Assembly: GCA_045430305.1 (NCBI GenBank)
Contig: JAILXW010000002.1
Span: 620,001-684,000 of the forward strand
From: Agarilytica sp045430305
Lineage (GTDB): Bacteria > Pseudomonadota > Gammaproteobacteria > Pseudomonadales > Cellvibrionaceae
Direction: 5' to 3'
DNA: 64,000 nt
A program made the position numbers and the translations under genes. Of the stretch, positions 25,046-34,666 are shown piece after piece. Below the pieces are notes generated by a model, which ran no database searches, was not told the DNA's origin, and worked only from the letters and a program-made list of their open reading frames with translations. Each line of letters starts with the position of its first letter. The first letter of the stretch is position 1.

Positions 25046-25872
25046 CGCATATTCTCCTCGCCCCACAAGGCGTTAGACATTTCAACATAGTTTTGCACGC
25101 TCAGTCGTTCGGCCCGCAAGCCCAAATCGAGCCCCACTTGAGCGGCTTGCTCATCGTTTACGATACCTTTCAGGCCGTTGCGTAGTGTTTTGCGTCTTTG
25201 TTGGAAAGCGAGCTTAACGAACTTCTCTAAGTTTGTTGTATTTTTTGCGATGTGTGGCGGCGTATCGTACGGGCTAAGGCGCACGATCGCAGAATTGACT
25301 TTGGGCGCAGGCTCAAAGCTTTCTGGAGGTACGTCGAATAGGGATTCGATCTCGCAGTGGTATTGCGCCATGATGCTGAGGCGCCCGTAGTTTTTTTCAC
25401 CAGGTTTGGCGGCTAGTCGGTCAACCACTTCTTTTTGCAGCATAAAGTGCATATCGAAGATGATGCCTTTGTTTTCCAGCAGCTTGAAAATGAGTGGCGT
25501 AGAAATGTTATAGGGAAGGTTGCCCACAACGCGTAGTTTGTCACCTTCACTTGGCAGTAACGATTGAAAGTCGAAGTTCAGGGCGTCGTGTTGATGAATT
25601 TTAAAATCACGATACTTGGCAAACTGGGCAAGTAGTACTGGAATAAGGTCGCGGTCGAGTTCAATGACTTGCAGACTAGGGTTGTGTTCGAGCAAAGGGC
25701 CGGTGATTGCCCCTTGGCCAGGACCAATTTCTACTATGTGATCCTCTGGCTTTGGCCCCAAGCTTCGCACGATATGATTGATTATGCCTTGATCGACCAA
25801 GAAGTTTTGGCCGAAACGTTTACGCGCTCTGTGGCCGCTAGGAGTGTTCGAGGTATTGCGAGGTATTGCCAT
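25042..25872 (-). CDS. rsmA: 16S rRNA dimethyladenosine transferase
   Basis: 276 residues; dimethylates two adjacent adenosines in helix 45 of 16S rRNA late in 30S assembly. SAM-binding motif VEIGPGQGAITGPLL (about 45-60), N-terminal RFGQNFLVD, and the catalytic motif NLPYNIS are all present. Start ATG at 25872 with weak RBS. It is four bases downstream of pdxA and overlaps apaG. Confidence 0.98.
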   Translation of the reverse strand: MAIPRNTSNTPSGHRARKRFGQNFLVDQGIINHIVRSLGPKPEDHIVEIGPGQGAITGPLLEHNPSLQVIELDRDLIPVLLAQFAKYRDFKIHQHDALNFDFQSLLPSEGDKLRVVGNLPYNISTPLIFKLLENKGIIFDMHFMLQKEVVDRLAAKPGEKNYGRLSIMAQYHCEIESLFDVPPESFEPAPKVNSAIVRLSPYDTPPHIAKNTTNLEKFVKLAFQQRRKTLRNGLKGIVNDEQAAQVGLDLGLRAERLSVQNYVEMSNALWGEENMR

Positions 25873-25876
25873 AGAG

Positions 25877-26893
25877 TTAAGCCTTTGACGCTTCTTCTGC
25901 GAGCATAGTTACCCGCTTGAGCGCCATATCGTGAGCGACATTCAACGCGTAGAGCATACTTCCGACATCAGCTTTGCCAGTGCCTGCTAAATCGAGCGCG
26001 GTACCGTGGTCTACCGATGTGCGAATAAATGGAAGCCCGAGTGTGATGTTTACCGCTTTGTGAAAACCTAAATGTTTGAGTACCGGAAGGCCTTGATCGT
26101 GGTACATCGCCAAAACGGCATCAGCATTTTTTAGGTGATGAGGCGTAAATAAAGTATCAGCGGGAAGTGGGCCTACAAGAATGGCGTTAGAGTCGGAAAA
26201 CTCTTCCAGCACGGGAATGATGGTGTCGATTTCTTCTGTACCTAGGTGGCCGCCTTCTCCCGCGTGGGGGTTAACGCCTGCTACTAAAATTCGAGGGGCG
26301 TCTAATCCAAATTTATTTTGCATTTCTGCTATAAGAATCGTCAACACTTCTCGTAAGCAATCTTTTGTGAGTGCGGCGGAAACATCTTTTAGTGGGATAT
26401 GGGTTGTTGCCAGTGCGACTCGTAAACCTTCAGTTGCTAACATCATGACAACTTTGGGTACATTAGCTCGTTCAGCAAAAAATTCAGTGTGTCCGCTAAA
26501 TGGAACGCCGGCGTCATTAATCACACTTTTTTGCACTGGGCCTGTGATTACTGCGTCAAATCGTTGATCAAGGCAGAGGTCGGCGGCGGTTTTTAAGGTT
26601 TCTAACACGTAAGGGGCGTTGGCAGAATTCAGTGTTCCGGCAATTGTCGTTTGTTTGAGTGCGATAGGTAAGACGTTGAGTTGGCCCGCGCCTTGGACGA
26701 TATCGGAGGTATCGGCGTCGATGATATTGAGAGCGATATCTACTCCGATTTGTTCTGCTCGTGCACGTAGCAGGTGTGGGTCTGCCACCGCGACAAGAGG
26801 GGCTTTGTCGAAAACGGCGGCAGCTTGTATGGTGAGTTCGGGGCCGACACCTGCGGGTTCACCAGGAGTGATCAGCAGCCTAGGTGTGCTCAT
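25877..26893 (-). CDS. pdxA: 4-hydroxythreonine-4-phosphate dehydrogenase
   Basis: 338 residues; NAD-dependent step of pyridoxal phosphate synthesis. Family patches are TPGEPAGVGPEL (8-19), ITGPVQKSVINDAG, GHTEFFAER, the metal-ligand regions VAGVNPHAGEGGHLG and MYHDQGLPVLKHLGF, and RTSVDHGTALDLAG. Fourteen bases separate it from surA upstream. Standard membership of the surA-pdxA-rsmA row. Confidence 0.98.
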   Translation of the reverse strand: MSTPRLLITPGEPAGVGPELTIQAAAVFDKAPLVAVADPHLLRARAEQIGVDIALNIIDADTSDIVQGAGQLNVLPIALKQTTIAGTLNSANAPYVLETLKTAADLCLDQRFDAVITGPVQKSVINDAGVPFSGHTEFFAERANVPKVVMMLATEGLRVALATTHIPLKDVSAALTKDCLREVLTILIAEMQNKFGLDAPRILVAGVNPHAGEGGHLGTEEIDTIIPVLEEFSDSNAILVGPLPADTLFTPHHLKNADAVLAMYHDQGLPVLKHLGFHKAVNITLGLPFIRTSVDHGTALDLAGTGKADVGSMLYALNVAHDMALKRVTMLAEEASKA

Positions 26894-26907
26894 GTGTTTT
26901 ACTCACG

Positions 26908-28176
26908 CTAGAGTTTGATTTCTATGAAAGCGTTGTCGCGCATTTCCTGAATCCACAATTGTACTTCGTCTTCAAACCGGCGACTCATAAGAACATTACG
27001 CGCTTTTACTCGAATGGCTTGTTCTGTCATATCTTCTGCGCGACGGTCTAATACTTGGAGAATGTGCCAACCAAATTGAGACTTAAATGGCAGGCTAATA
27101 TCGCCGATGTTGGTTTCTGCCATGGCAGTTTCAAAAGCGGGAACAAATTGCCCTGGGGAAGCCCAGCCAAGATCACCACCAGAGAGCTTTGAGGCAATGT
27201 CTTCAGAGTGTTGTTTTGCAAGTTTGGCAAAGTCTTCGCCATTCATGATGTTGTCGCGAACCTCACTTAATTTCTTCTGCGCTTGGTCATCGCTTAAAAT
27301 TGCCGAGGTTTTGAGAAGGATATGTCGCGCCTTGGTTTGATTCACGATCTGTTTGGTTTCACCGCGCTTGTTGTTCAGTTTGAGAATGTGGAAGCCGGCG
27401 CGACTTTTGAACGGTTTGGATATTTGCCCCGGTTCAAGGTTGGGGGCTACTTCAGCGAAAAGGGTCGGTAGGTCGGTAGTCTTGCGCCAACCCATTTGGC
27501 CGCCTTGGAGTGCCAGTTGGCCATGGGATTCAGCCAGGGCTAGGGCAGAAAAGTCAGCACCTTTCGCGAGTTTTTCATAAATCTCATTCGCTTTGCTTTC
27601 GGCGTTGCGTTCGTCTTTCATTTTTGAGAGCGATATTAAAATATGGCCAAGGTTATAGTCGGGTGAGATCCAGAATTTGGCGTCAGCCGATTTCAAAAAG
27701 TTGTCGATATCCTGCTCGGAAATTTTAATACGCGAACGTACCAAGCCCTGCGAAATATTTTGCATGGTGAGCTGCTTTTCAATTTGGGCTTTAAATTCAT
27801 TGAAATTGCTACCATCGCGTTTGAGCTGCGCTTCGAGGTCAGATTCTTCCCATTTATTCATTTGCAAAATATTGACAATGGCTGCGCGAATTTCTTTGTC
27901 GCTCACCGTGACGCCAAATCGACGTGCTGCGCTCATTTGTAGAGATTCATTGATGAGCTGGTCGAGGATCTGCTCGCGTAGTACGTTTTCGGGGGGTAGC
28001 TGCATGCCAGCACCTTTGGTACGCGCTGTGATGTCGCGGATGCGCAATTCCAGCTCTGTTGCCGTGATGACACTGTCATCGACGGTGGCGGCAATAGAAT
28101 CTAATGTTTCAACTGCGGCAATTGCCGGCAAGCTTACTAGCGCGAACAAAAGGGCAAGGGTAAAAGGTGTTTGCAT
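26908..28176 (-). CDS. surA: Periplasmic chaperone/peptidyl-prolyl isomerase SurA
   Basis: 422 residues; escorts outer-membrane proteins, including LptD, across the periplasm. Signal peptide residues 1-20 (LPAIA), SurA_N domain with DSIAATVDDSVITATEL, then two parvulin domains. The first is at about 170-270 (GHILISLSK ... GFHILKLNN); the second at about 280-380 (ARHILLKTS ... GWHILQVLDR). It lies 50 bases after lptD, whose product it helps fold. Confidence 0.97.
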   Translation of the reverse strand: MQTPFTLALLFALVSLPAIAAVETLDSIAATVDDSVITATELELRIRDITARTKGAGMQLPPENVLREQILDQLINESLQMSAARRFGVTVSDKEIRAAIVNILQMNKWEESDLEAQLKRDGSNFNEFKAQIEKQLTMQNISQGLVRSRIKISEQDIDNFLKSADAKFWISPDYNLGHILISLSKMKDERNAESKANEIYEKLAKGADFSALALAESHGQLALQGGQMGWRKTTDLPTLFAEVAPNLEPGQISKPFKSRAGFHILKLNNKRGETKQIVNQTKARHILLKTSAILSDDQAQKKLSEVRDNIMNGEDFAKLAKQHSEDIASKLSGGDLGWASPGQFVPAFETAMAETNIGDISLPFKSQFGWHILQVLDRRAEDMTEQAIRVKARNVLMSRRFEDEVQLWIQEMRDNAFIEIKL

Positions 28177-28226
28177 GGTATGTCTTATGGTTAGGGTAAA
28201 CGTTATCGTTTGTGGGGTTGAGTGGC

Positions 28227-30713
28227 CTAGTGAATAAACTTCTCGCGTTTTTCGAAGCCATAAATCCCGTCGTAGAGGATGCTATTTGCTTTACCGCCAG
28301 AACCACCGAGCCCTTTGAGGTGCACTTCAAAGAAAATACCCCGGTCGTACTGTGCGTTTTGGTCGTCTACAAGCTTGGCTATATTACTGTCTAGCCAGCG
28401 TCGCGCCAAGATTCGAAAGCGATAGCAGCAGTCGTTGTATTCGAAACCAACAAAGCTTTCGAGTTCCTGCTGGTTTTCAAAATCGTAGTTAGAGCGTGCC
28501 ATCATCGTCCATTGTTTGCTCAACGGGTGGCTAAAAGAGAAATCCATTTGGTCGATGTTGTTGCCATCTCCACCGTTAGCAGCCGGGTTGAGGTCGCGTA
28601 AGAAAGAATAAGAGAGGTTGACGAGCTTGCGATAATCTTTAGAGGCATAGTGAATACCTGTCGAGCCACGATTGACCTTGCTGGTTTCGGTATCGTAAAT
28701 CACGTTGCTGAAAAATTCTGTACGCTCAATCAGGTTGATTCGTAATTCGCCGGCGATTTCAGAGTTATCACTCAGTTCTGCTTCGCTCGCATTGCCACCG
28801 AGTGTGACGTCGCGGTCGCGAAAGTGGAATATTTGCCCGACGCTGGCTTCAAACAGCTCTTTATCGCTACGGTTATCGTACCAGCGGCTGGTAAGGCCGA
28901 GTGTTACTTGGTTGGCGTCGTCGAGGCGATCGCCACCAATAAAGCGTGAATCGCGGTAGAGTTGACCGTAAGAAAAGGTACGTTCTGAGGTGTCGAAGTT
29001 AACATCAAGGCCGTCGTTGCCCCCGATGTTGAACAAGTCGCTGTGATCTTCTTTGCTGCGGTAAAGCCAGTAGGCGCGAGGCTCAATGGTTTGTGTATAA
29101 CTGCCGCCAGCGTGCTCAAACACTAGCCCCATATCGATAGAGGCTTGCGGTGCACCAAGACCGAATTGGAGGGCGTTTGCCTCTTCGCTAATAGAATCGT
29201 TAGCGTCCAGCTGGTAGCGGAGCCCTTTGTAGCCAAACTCGGGGACAAAAAAGCCCCAAGGTTTACGCTGTTCCCAGCGGAAGTTGTAATCTAAATTAAA
29301 GCGCTCACCGGTGAGCACGTCGGGTTGCTCAACTTCTTGTTTGAAATAGGTGTAGCGATTTTTCAGGTTAATGACCCAATTGCCAAAGTTGTAACGGCCG
29401 TTAACGTCTACTTGAGGCAGCTTGCGATAGGGCGTTGGTATATCTAACAACAGTACTTGTTGGGTTTGGGCTAGGGTGGAAAGGTGCCAGTTTTCAAACT
29501 GGTAACCGACTTGTGCGTATTGCTGTAAAAAGCTCTTGTTAGCAACAGAGAGTGACGAGGTGCCTAAATCGCGAAAATAGTCCTCATCGCTGACCTTGGT
29601 ATAGTCGGCTTTGGTGTACCACCCGTGGGTACCGCCACCTTTCTGATTCATCTGTACTAACCAGCGAGAATCGCCCTTGTGGGGGCGCGCTTCTTCTTCG
29701 GTAATTTCCCCTGCTTCTACTAAAGCATCAAGGTCTTCATCTTGACTGCCGCCGTCGTCTGAAAGGTAGGTAAAGCCCATTTCGGTACGCGTCCAGCTGT
29801 TGAGGTAGCGCGTTTCGACTTCGCCCATTAAGCCGCGCCCTGTAATGAGGCGAGGGGTAATGGTGGCGTCATAGTTGGGTGCCAAATTCCAGTAGAATGG
29901 CATGGCAATATCGGCACCGCCGTCGTCGGTGTTATTGATGGACGGGTACAGAAACCCACTCTGGCGTTCATTCCCAACAGGGAAGGTTACGTAAGGCAAA
30001 TAAAAGACGGGCACCTTGCCCACTTTTAGTACGACATTTTTGCCGCTGCCCTGTTGCGTTTCTCGATCGATGGTGATTTTTTCGCCCTTCAGCATCCATG
30101 TTTCATCACCGGGTTCACAGGTTGTGATATAGCCGCCGTTAAGCTCGAGCTTGGCGGGAGAAAGTTGCTTGACCGAACGAGCGCCGCCGCGTACTTGCTC
30201 GTCTTTGAAAACAAAAACAGCCTCATCGAAGGTTGCTTTGTGTTCAATGGTGCTTACTTCTGCGTATTCGCCCTCGATGACGACGCCAGGTTGCTTAATA
30301 CGCACGCGTTGTTTCAAGGTGGCACGCTCGAGGTTACGCTCGTAGGTCATTTCTTCGGCGGCGATGGCTCGATCCCCTTGGGAGACTTCTACATCACCTT
30401 GGAGAATTGCGGTGCTGCCATCGAGGATCGAGGCATCTTGGGCTTCGACAACAAGCTCCTCTTGCGCCAACTGCGAGGCGCTACCTTGCTCGACGTCATT
30501 GGGGCTTTCTATATAAGCGCCGCTGCAACCCGCAGGTACGAGTTCTTGTAGTTCCGGGGGTAACTGGTCTTTTTTAAGCCAGCCATAAGGCACATTGGCG
30601 GCTTTTTCCAGCAGGGTGGGGCTGTCGGTGACAATAAGCTCGGCGCGCGTATAGGCAGGTAGAGCGAGGAGCCCAACAACAAAAAAGAGCTTGGAAAGCT
30701 TTGGTTTAAACAA
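28227..30713 (-). CDS. lptD: LPS-assembly outer-membrane protein LptD
   Basis: 828 residues. Signal peptide about 1-24, periplasmic OstA beta-taco about 90-230 (GDVEVSQGDRAIAAEEMTYE), then the 26-strand barrel. All four cysteines expected for the paired disulfides are present: C63, C199 and the adjacent CC near the C-terminus (YNDCCYRFRILARRW). Start is TTG at 30713 with poor Shine-Dalgarno, possibly limiting expression. With LptE it inserts LPS into the outer leaflet. Divergent from amgK by 140 bases. Confidence 0.97.
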   Translation of the reverse strand: MFKPKLSKLFFVVGLLALPAYTRAELIVTDSPTLLEKAANVPYGWLKKDQLPPELQELVPAGCSGAYIESPNDVEQGSASQLAQEELVVEAQDASILDGSTAILQGDVEVSQGDRAIAAEEMTYERNLERATLKQRVRIKQPGVVIEGEYAEVSTIEHKATFDEAVFVFKDEQVRGGARSVKQLSPAKLELNGGYITTCEPGDETWMLKGEKITIDRETQQGSGKNVVLKVGKVPVFYLPYVTFPVGNERQSGFLYPSINNTDDGGADIAMPFYWNLAPNYDATITPRLITGRGLMGEVETRYLNSWTRTEMGFTYLSDDGGSQDEDLDALVEAGEITEEEARPHKGDSRWLVQMNQKGGGTHGWYTKADYTKVSDEDYFRDLGTSSLSVANKSFLQQYAQVGYQFENWHLSTLAQTQQVLLLDIPTPYRKLPQVDVNGRYNFGNWVINLKNRYTYFKQEVEQPDVLTGERFNLDYNFRWEQRKPWGFFVPEFGYKGLRYQLDANDSISEEANALQFGLGAPQASIDMGLVFEHAGGSYTQTIEPRAYWLYRSKEDHSDLFNIGGNDGLDVNFDTSERTFSYGQLYRDSRFIGGDRLDDANQVTLGLTSRWYDNRSDKELFEASVGQIFHFRDRDVTLGGNASEAELSDNSEIAGELRINLIERTEFFSNVIYDTETSKVNRGSTGIHYASKDYRKLVNLSYSFLRDLNPAANGGDGNNIDQMDFSFSHPLSKQWTMMARSNYDFENQQELESFVGFEYNDCCYRFRILARRWLDSNIAKLVDDQNAQYDRGIFFEVHLKGLGGSGGKANSILYDGIYGFEKREKFIH

Positions 30714-30853
30714 TTCGGTGAATACGCTGGGTTTAAGAAGCCGACGATTATAGTGCTATAGTCCTATAAATTGAAAATGTGGCGATAGAATTTTTTTGAT
30801 CAGGTGAACTTTTGGCGCTGGCTAAGCGCTGGATTTAGGAAAGATAGAATAAT

Positions 30854-31894
30854 ATGACGCAGACTTTTGAGTCGGAATTGAAGCTCTGGGTGACGGCTGA
30901 ACTCGATAACATCGAGGCCCCAAACAGTATTCCCAAATTTAGCTGGCAGAGTTTGAATGGGGACGCCGGCTTTCGTAAATATTTTCGTTTGGGGTTTGAA
31001 AACTTTTCGCTTATTGCCGTTTTTGCGCCACCTAAAACGGAAAATAATGAAGCGTTTGTTGCTATCGACACATATCTCAGGGCGCATGGTGTACAAGTAC
31101 CCAAAATCATTGCTTACGATGCCGCGCGTGGTTTTCTGCTTTTGGAAGATTTGGGGGAAAAGCTTTTTCTCGATTATCTCGATAAAGATTCCGCAAATAG
31201 TTTGTACGGCTTAGCTTTACTCGAGCTGCTTAAGATTCAGCAATGCCCGGTTAATACAGAAATTTTTCCGTCGTATGATGCTTCGCGTTTAAAACAAGAA
31301 CTGTCATTATTCCCTGAGTGGTTTGTTACACGACTACTCGGTTGTGATATTGGGGAAAAACAGCAAGCTTGCTTAGATCAGTTGTTTGATCTGCTAATCG
31401 AAAGCGCCTTAGAGCAGCCGCAAGTAATTGTGCATCGTGATTATCATTCTCGGAATCTCGTTTACGGTGAGGGCGGCGAACCTGGCGTGGTTGATTTCCA
31501 AGATGCCGTAATCGGCCCTTTTACCTACGACCCAGTATCGTTGTTGCGCGATTGCTATATTGAGTGGCCGAAAGAAGATGTGCAGCGTTGGATGCTGGCC
31601 TACGCAAGTTTGGCGGTAGATGCTGAATTAATTGAAGAGCAAAGTGAACATACAATTGAGCGTTGGTTCGATTTGATGGGCATGCAACGGCACATCAAAG
31701 TACTTGGTATTTTTGCACGCTTGTCTTTGCGTGATGACAAACACAGTTATCTCAATGATTTGCCTTTGGTCATTAAATACGTTCGTGATGTTGCGGCAAA
31801 GTATGAGCAATGCGCTGATTTTTTGAAGTGGTTTGATGATGAACTCTTACCTATAGCCGCGCAACAAAGCTGGTTTCGCGAACCCAAACTATGA
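30854..31894 (+). CDS. amgK: N-acetylmuramate/N-acetylglucosamine kinase (AmgK-type phosphotransferase)
   Basis: 346 residues of the APH family. The catalytic loop is VHRDYHSRNLVY (H194, D196, N201) and the metal-binding DFG equivalent is VVDFQDAVIGP. In Pseudomonas AmgK phosphorylates MurNAc at C1 in the peptidoglycan-recycling bypass that lowers fosfomycin sensitivity. AGGAAAG precedes the ATG. Its last codons overlap murU by four bases, and the pair sits next to lptD exactly as in Pseudomonas, which supports this specific role over generic aminoglycoside resistance. Confidence 0.93.
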   Translation: MTQTFESELKLWVTAELDNIEAPNSIPKFSWQSLNGDAGFRKYFRLGFENFSLIAVFAPPKTENNEAFVAIDTYLRAHGVQVPKIIAYDAARGFLLLEDLGEKLFLDYLDKDSANSLYGLALLELLKIQQCPVNTEIFPSYDASRLKQELSLFPEWFVTRLLGCDIGEKQQACLDQLFDLLIESALEQPQVIVHRDYHSRNLVYGEGGEPGVVDFQDAVIGPFTYDPVSLLRDCYIEWPKEDVQRWMLAYASLAVDAELIEEQSEHTIERWFDLMGMQRHIKVLGIFARLSLRDDKHSYLNDLPLVIKYVRDVAAKYEQCADFLKWFDDELLPIAAQQSWFREPKL

Positions 31895-32598
31895 AGGCTT
31901 TTATTCTTGCCGCCGGTAAAGGCGAGCGCATGCGCCCGCTAACCGACAATACACCAAAGCCCTTGTTGCGCGTTGGCGGCACTACGCTGCTAGATCGTCA
32001 AATCGAAAAATTAGCCGCTGCGGGTATTCGTGACATTATTGTTAATGCGGCCTATCTAAGTGAGAAAATTAGTGCACACGTTGGGAGATATAAAAATAGT
32101 GATTTGAATATCACTGTTTCGGTTGAGCCAGCCCCCTTAGAAACTGGTGGTGCTATTTTTCATGCGTCCGATTTAATTGGCGACGCACCGTTTTTATTGG
32201 TTAATGGTGACGTATGGATGGATTATGATTATATGGAAATTGTCGGTCAGGCTTCGGGTCTCCAACGCGGGGGTGGGTGTTTAGTGCTTGTACCCAATCC
32301 GGTGCATAAAAAAGAAGGTGATTTTTGTTTTGCGGAGGAATCGCAACACGGCCTTCTGCAATTACCGCAATCTAATGCTGGGCCTGCGCCCAAAAGTACG
32401 TTTACCTTTAGCGGGGTTAGCGTACTTTCCCCCTCGCTGGTAACAGATTACCCTCAATGCCGAGTCAAATTTCCTTTAGTCGAAGCGTTTCGCTGGGCTA
32501 TCGGCCAGAAAAAACTAAGCGGTTCTGTGTTTAACGGGTATTGGTTAGATGTAGGAACACCCGAGCGTCTGCAAGAATTAAAAACACGGCTTCCCTGA
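31891..32598 (+). CDS. murU: N-acetylmuramate-1-phosphate uridylyltransferase
   Basis: 235 residues; makes UDP-MurNAc from MurNAc-1-P. The nucleotidyltransferase signature is ILAAGKGERMRPLTDNTPKP (5-24), followed by PLLRVGGTTLLDRQI and the metal-binding NGDVWMDYDY; the C-terminal GYWLDVGTPERL closes the fold. ATGA overlap with amgK shows translational coupling. Confidence 0.94.
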   Translation: MKAFILAAGKGERMRPLTDNTPKPLLRVGGTTLLDRQIEKLAAAGIRDIIVNAAYLSEKISAHVGRYKNSDLNITVSVEPAPLETGGAIFHASDLIGDAPFLLVNGDVWMDYDYMEIVGQASGLQRGGGCLVLVPNPVHKKEGDFCFAEESQHGLLQLPQSNAGPAPKSTFTFSGVSVLSPSLVTDYPQCRVKFPLVEAFRWAIGQKKLSGSVFNGYWLDVGTPERLQELKTRLP

Positions 32599-32625
32599 TA
32601 CCGTTGGAATACTGTAGTTGTTTTC

Positions 32626-33711
32626 TTAGCGCCCCACCTCGACGCCTTTTGCGTGCCTATCTAAAAAACCACGAATTCGGCGTGTAAGACGATTTTCATG
32701 ATCTTCATCACTGCCTGTGGGCCGCATCATTTTTACTTGGTAGTAGTGCGCTACACCCTTTTCGCGAGTGCTGCGATAACGCGCCTTGGTTTCAATGTCA
32801 TCTAGATAGTGTTCTCCGTAATAGATATCCAAAATAGGCAGCTCAGGGTCGCTAATAAATTGGTCTATATGGTCTGGTGTTTCAGGTATGTTGTTGCGTG
32901 CAGCAACCCAAATAACAGCGCGAATGGGGCGTTGTATAACGCCCACTTGAACTTTGCCAATGTTCTTTCTTCCGGTCATAGACTGAATATATTTGATGGC
33001 ACGGGTGGCGGCAACGCCATGACCGACGATCACAATGTTGTATTGCCCTTGCTTGTTGAGATAGGCAATGGCCGCATCTAAACGCGATTTACTGGTGTCT
33101 TCTGGGTCTGCTTCATTATTTGTTTGCGAGTTTTGAACTGAGGTTTTGTCTATTTTCTTTTCAATGTCTTCTGCCATTGCTTCGGCATTTTTTTCATTCT
33201 GTTCTTTTTCGTCGCCAGTTTTTTCACTTGTGTTCGTGCTGGGCGGTGTTGGGGTTGGGCGTGGCGGGATTTTAGCCTTCTTTGTGTTCGGTAGATTGAT
33301 CGACAAAGTCGCCCAGCCGTGATGCACAAGGCTTAAGCGCAGTGCATTAATTTCATCGGGTTCATCAACTGTTTGACCTTCGCCATGAAGGATTAACACC
33401 GCACCGAAGGGGTTACCGGTACGGTCTTTTTGCCAGAGGGCAAGAAATTGTTCCGATGGCGCTTGCAGCCAAACTTGTTCACTTGTATCTAGTTCATCTG
33501 CGATGAGTGCGATGCTATTTTTTTCAGTATCAATATTGGGTCTAGGCGCATTGGTTGCTACCGGTTTTTCATCGCTCGTCACCGGGCTAGGGGCTTCGTT
33601 TTCCTCTTTTGTAGGTGCTTCTTGAGCAAGTGTCTTGCCAGCGATAAGTATCAGCAGCAGTGAAAAGACGTAAACCGACAGACTGTTCTTGATAAATGAA
33701 AGCTGAGCCAT
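32626..33711 (-). CDS. DUF3530 family secreted alpha/beta-hydrolase-like protein
   Basis: 361 residues from the ATG at 33711, chosen because it gives a clean signal peptide (about 1-30, ending AGKTLAQ); a longer frame starts at 33762. The core shows GAVLILHGEGQTVD and IVIVGHGVAATRAI: the nucleophile-elbow serine is glycine (GHG). A hydrophilic insert rich in Pro, Thr, Glu and Asn, about 65 residues long, splits the hydrolase core at about 150-215. The family is common in Pseudomonas and relatives and its function is unknown. Convergent with murU. Confidence 0.85.
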   Translation of the reverse strand: MAQLSFIKNSLSVYVFSLLLILIAGKTLAQEAPTKEENEAPSPVTSDEKPVATNAPRPNIDTEKNSIALIADELDTSEQVWLQAPSEQFLALWQKDRTGNPFGAVLILHGEGQTVDEPDEINALRLSLVHHGWATLSINLPNTKKAKIPPRPTPTPPSTNTSEKTGDEKEQNEKNAEAMAEDIEKKIDKTSVQNSQTNNEADPEDTSKSRLDAAIAYLNKQGQYNIVIVGHGVAATRAIKYIQSMTGRKNIGKVQVGVIQRPIRAVIWVAARNNIPETPDHIDQFISDPELPILDIYYGEHYLDDIETKARYRSTREKGVAHYYQVKMMRPTGSDEDHENRLTRRIRGFLDRHAKGVEVGR

Positions 33712-33903
33712 AAGATCACTTTGATTATGTTGCTTGTTTAAGAGGTTGATGGGTTGCCCCATGTACAGAAAAGGGCTTTCGCTCGTTTCTGCCTAGTAAA
33801 AGCCAGTGGCATTCAAGTAAAATGCGCTTCTTGCCTAGCTTTGAGTGCCAGAGCGTTTTGCGCAATCACTGTACCCGAGCCATCACTATACTAAAGGTAG
33901 ATC

Positions 33904-34596
33904 ATGACCAGTTTGAAGGATTTTAAAATCGCTCCCTCTATATTATCGGCAGACTTCGCTCGACTTGGAGCAGAAGTTGATGCTGTGCTTGAAGCCGGGG
34001 CCGATATCGTCCATTTCGACGTGATGGACAATCACTATGTGCCCAACTTGACCATAGGCCCAATGGTGTGTGCTGCGTTGCGTAAATATGGGGTTGAGGC
34101 GCCGATCGATGTGCATTTGATGGTGGAGCCGGTAGATGATCTTATCGTTCAGTTTGCAGATGCTGGCGCCACGTACATCACTTTTCATCCAGAGGCATCG
34201 CGCCACGTCGACCGCTCGATTAAATTGATTCAAGAGAAGGGCTGTAAGCCAGGTCTCGTACTTAACCCAGCTAGCCCGTTAAGCTTGGTCGAGAACGTGC
34301 TTGATCAGTTAGACATGCTGTTATTGATGTCGGTAAACCCTGGGTTTGGCGGTCAGAAATTTCTACCTTATGTGCTTGATAAAGTCGCAGATGCTCGCGC
34401 CCTGATTGATACCATGGGTTTGGACACGCGTTTAGAAATTGACGGTGGCGTGACCACTGACAACATCGCTGAAATTGCAGCAGCAGGTGTCGATACTTTT
34501 GTTGCTGGCTCGGCTATTTTTAAAGCCGACAGCTATAAAGGCGTGATTGATCAGATGCGAGAATCACTTGCGTCTGTTAATAATATGTCACAGTGA
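33904..34596 (+). CDS. rpe: Ribulose-phosphate 3-epimerase
   Basis: 230 residues, TIM barrel. It interconverts ribulose-5-P and xylulose-5-P in the pentose phosphate pathway. Signatures are IAPSILSADFARLG (7-20), HFDVMDNHYVPNLTIGP with metal ligands, HLMVEPVDD, MSVNPGFGGQKF and the phosphate-binding DGGVTTDN with VAGSAIF. RBS AAAGG precedes the ATG. In Pseudomonas gph and trpE follow; here an unrelated polysaccharide-regulation block follows instead. Confidence 0.98.
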   Translation: MTSLKDFKIAPSILSADFARLGAEVDAVLEAGADIVHFDVMDNHYVPNLTIGPMVCAALRKYGVEAPIDVHLMVEPVDDLIVQFADAGATYITFHPEASRHVDRSIKLIQEKGCKPGLVLNPASPLSLVENVLDQLDMLLLMSVNPGFGGQKFLPYVLDKVADARALIDTMGLDTRLEIDGGVTTDNIAEIAAAGVDTFVAGSAIFKADSYKGVIDQMRESLASVNNMSQ

Positions 34597-34666
34597 TCAG
34601 TCAATTAGTTTGAGTGAATAATATATTGTTAGTGACCACTAAATATTTAGGAATAGGCAAAAATCA

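Noticed and set aside
30854..31894. Aminoglycoside-resistance phosphotransferase
   Set aside because: The fold is right, but coupling to murU and position beside lptD point to AmgK instead.
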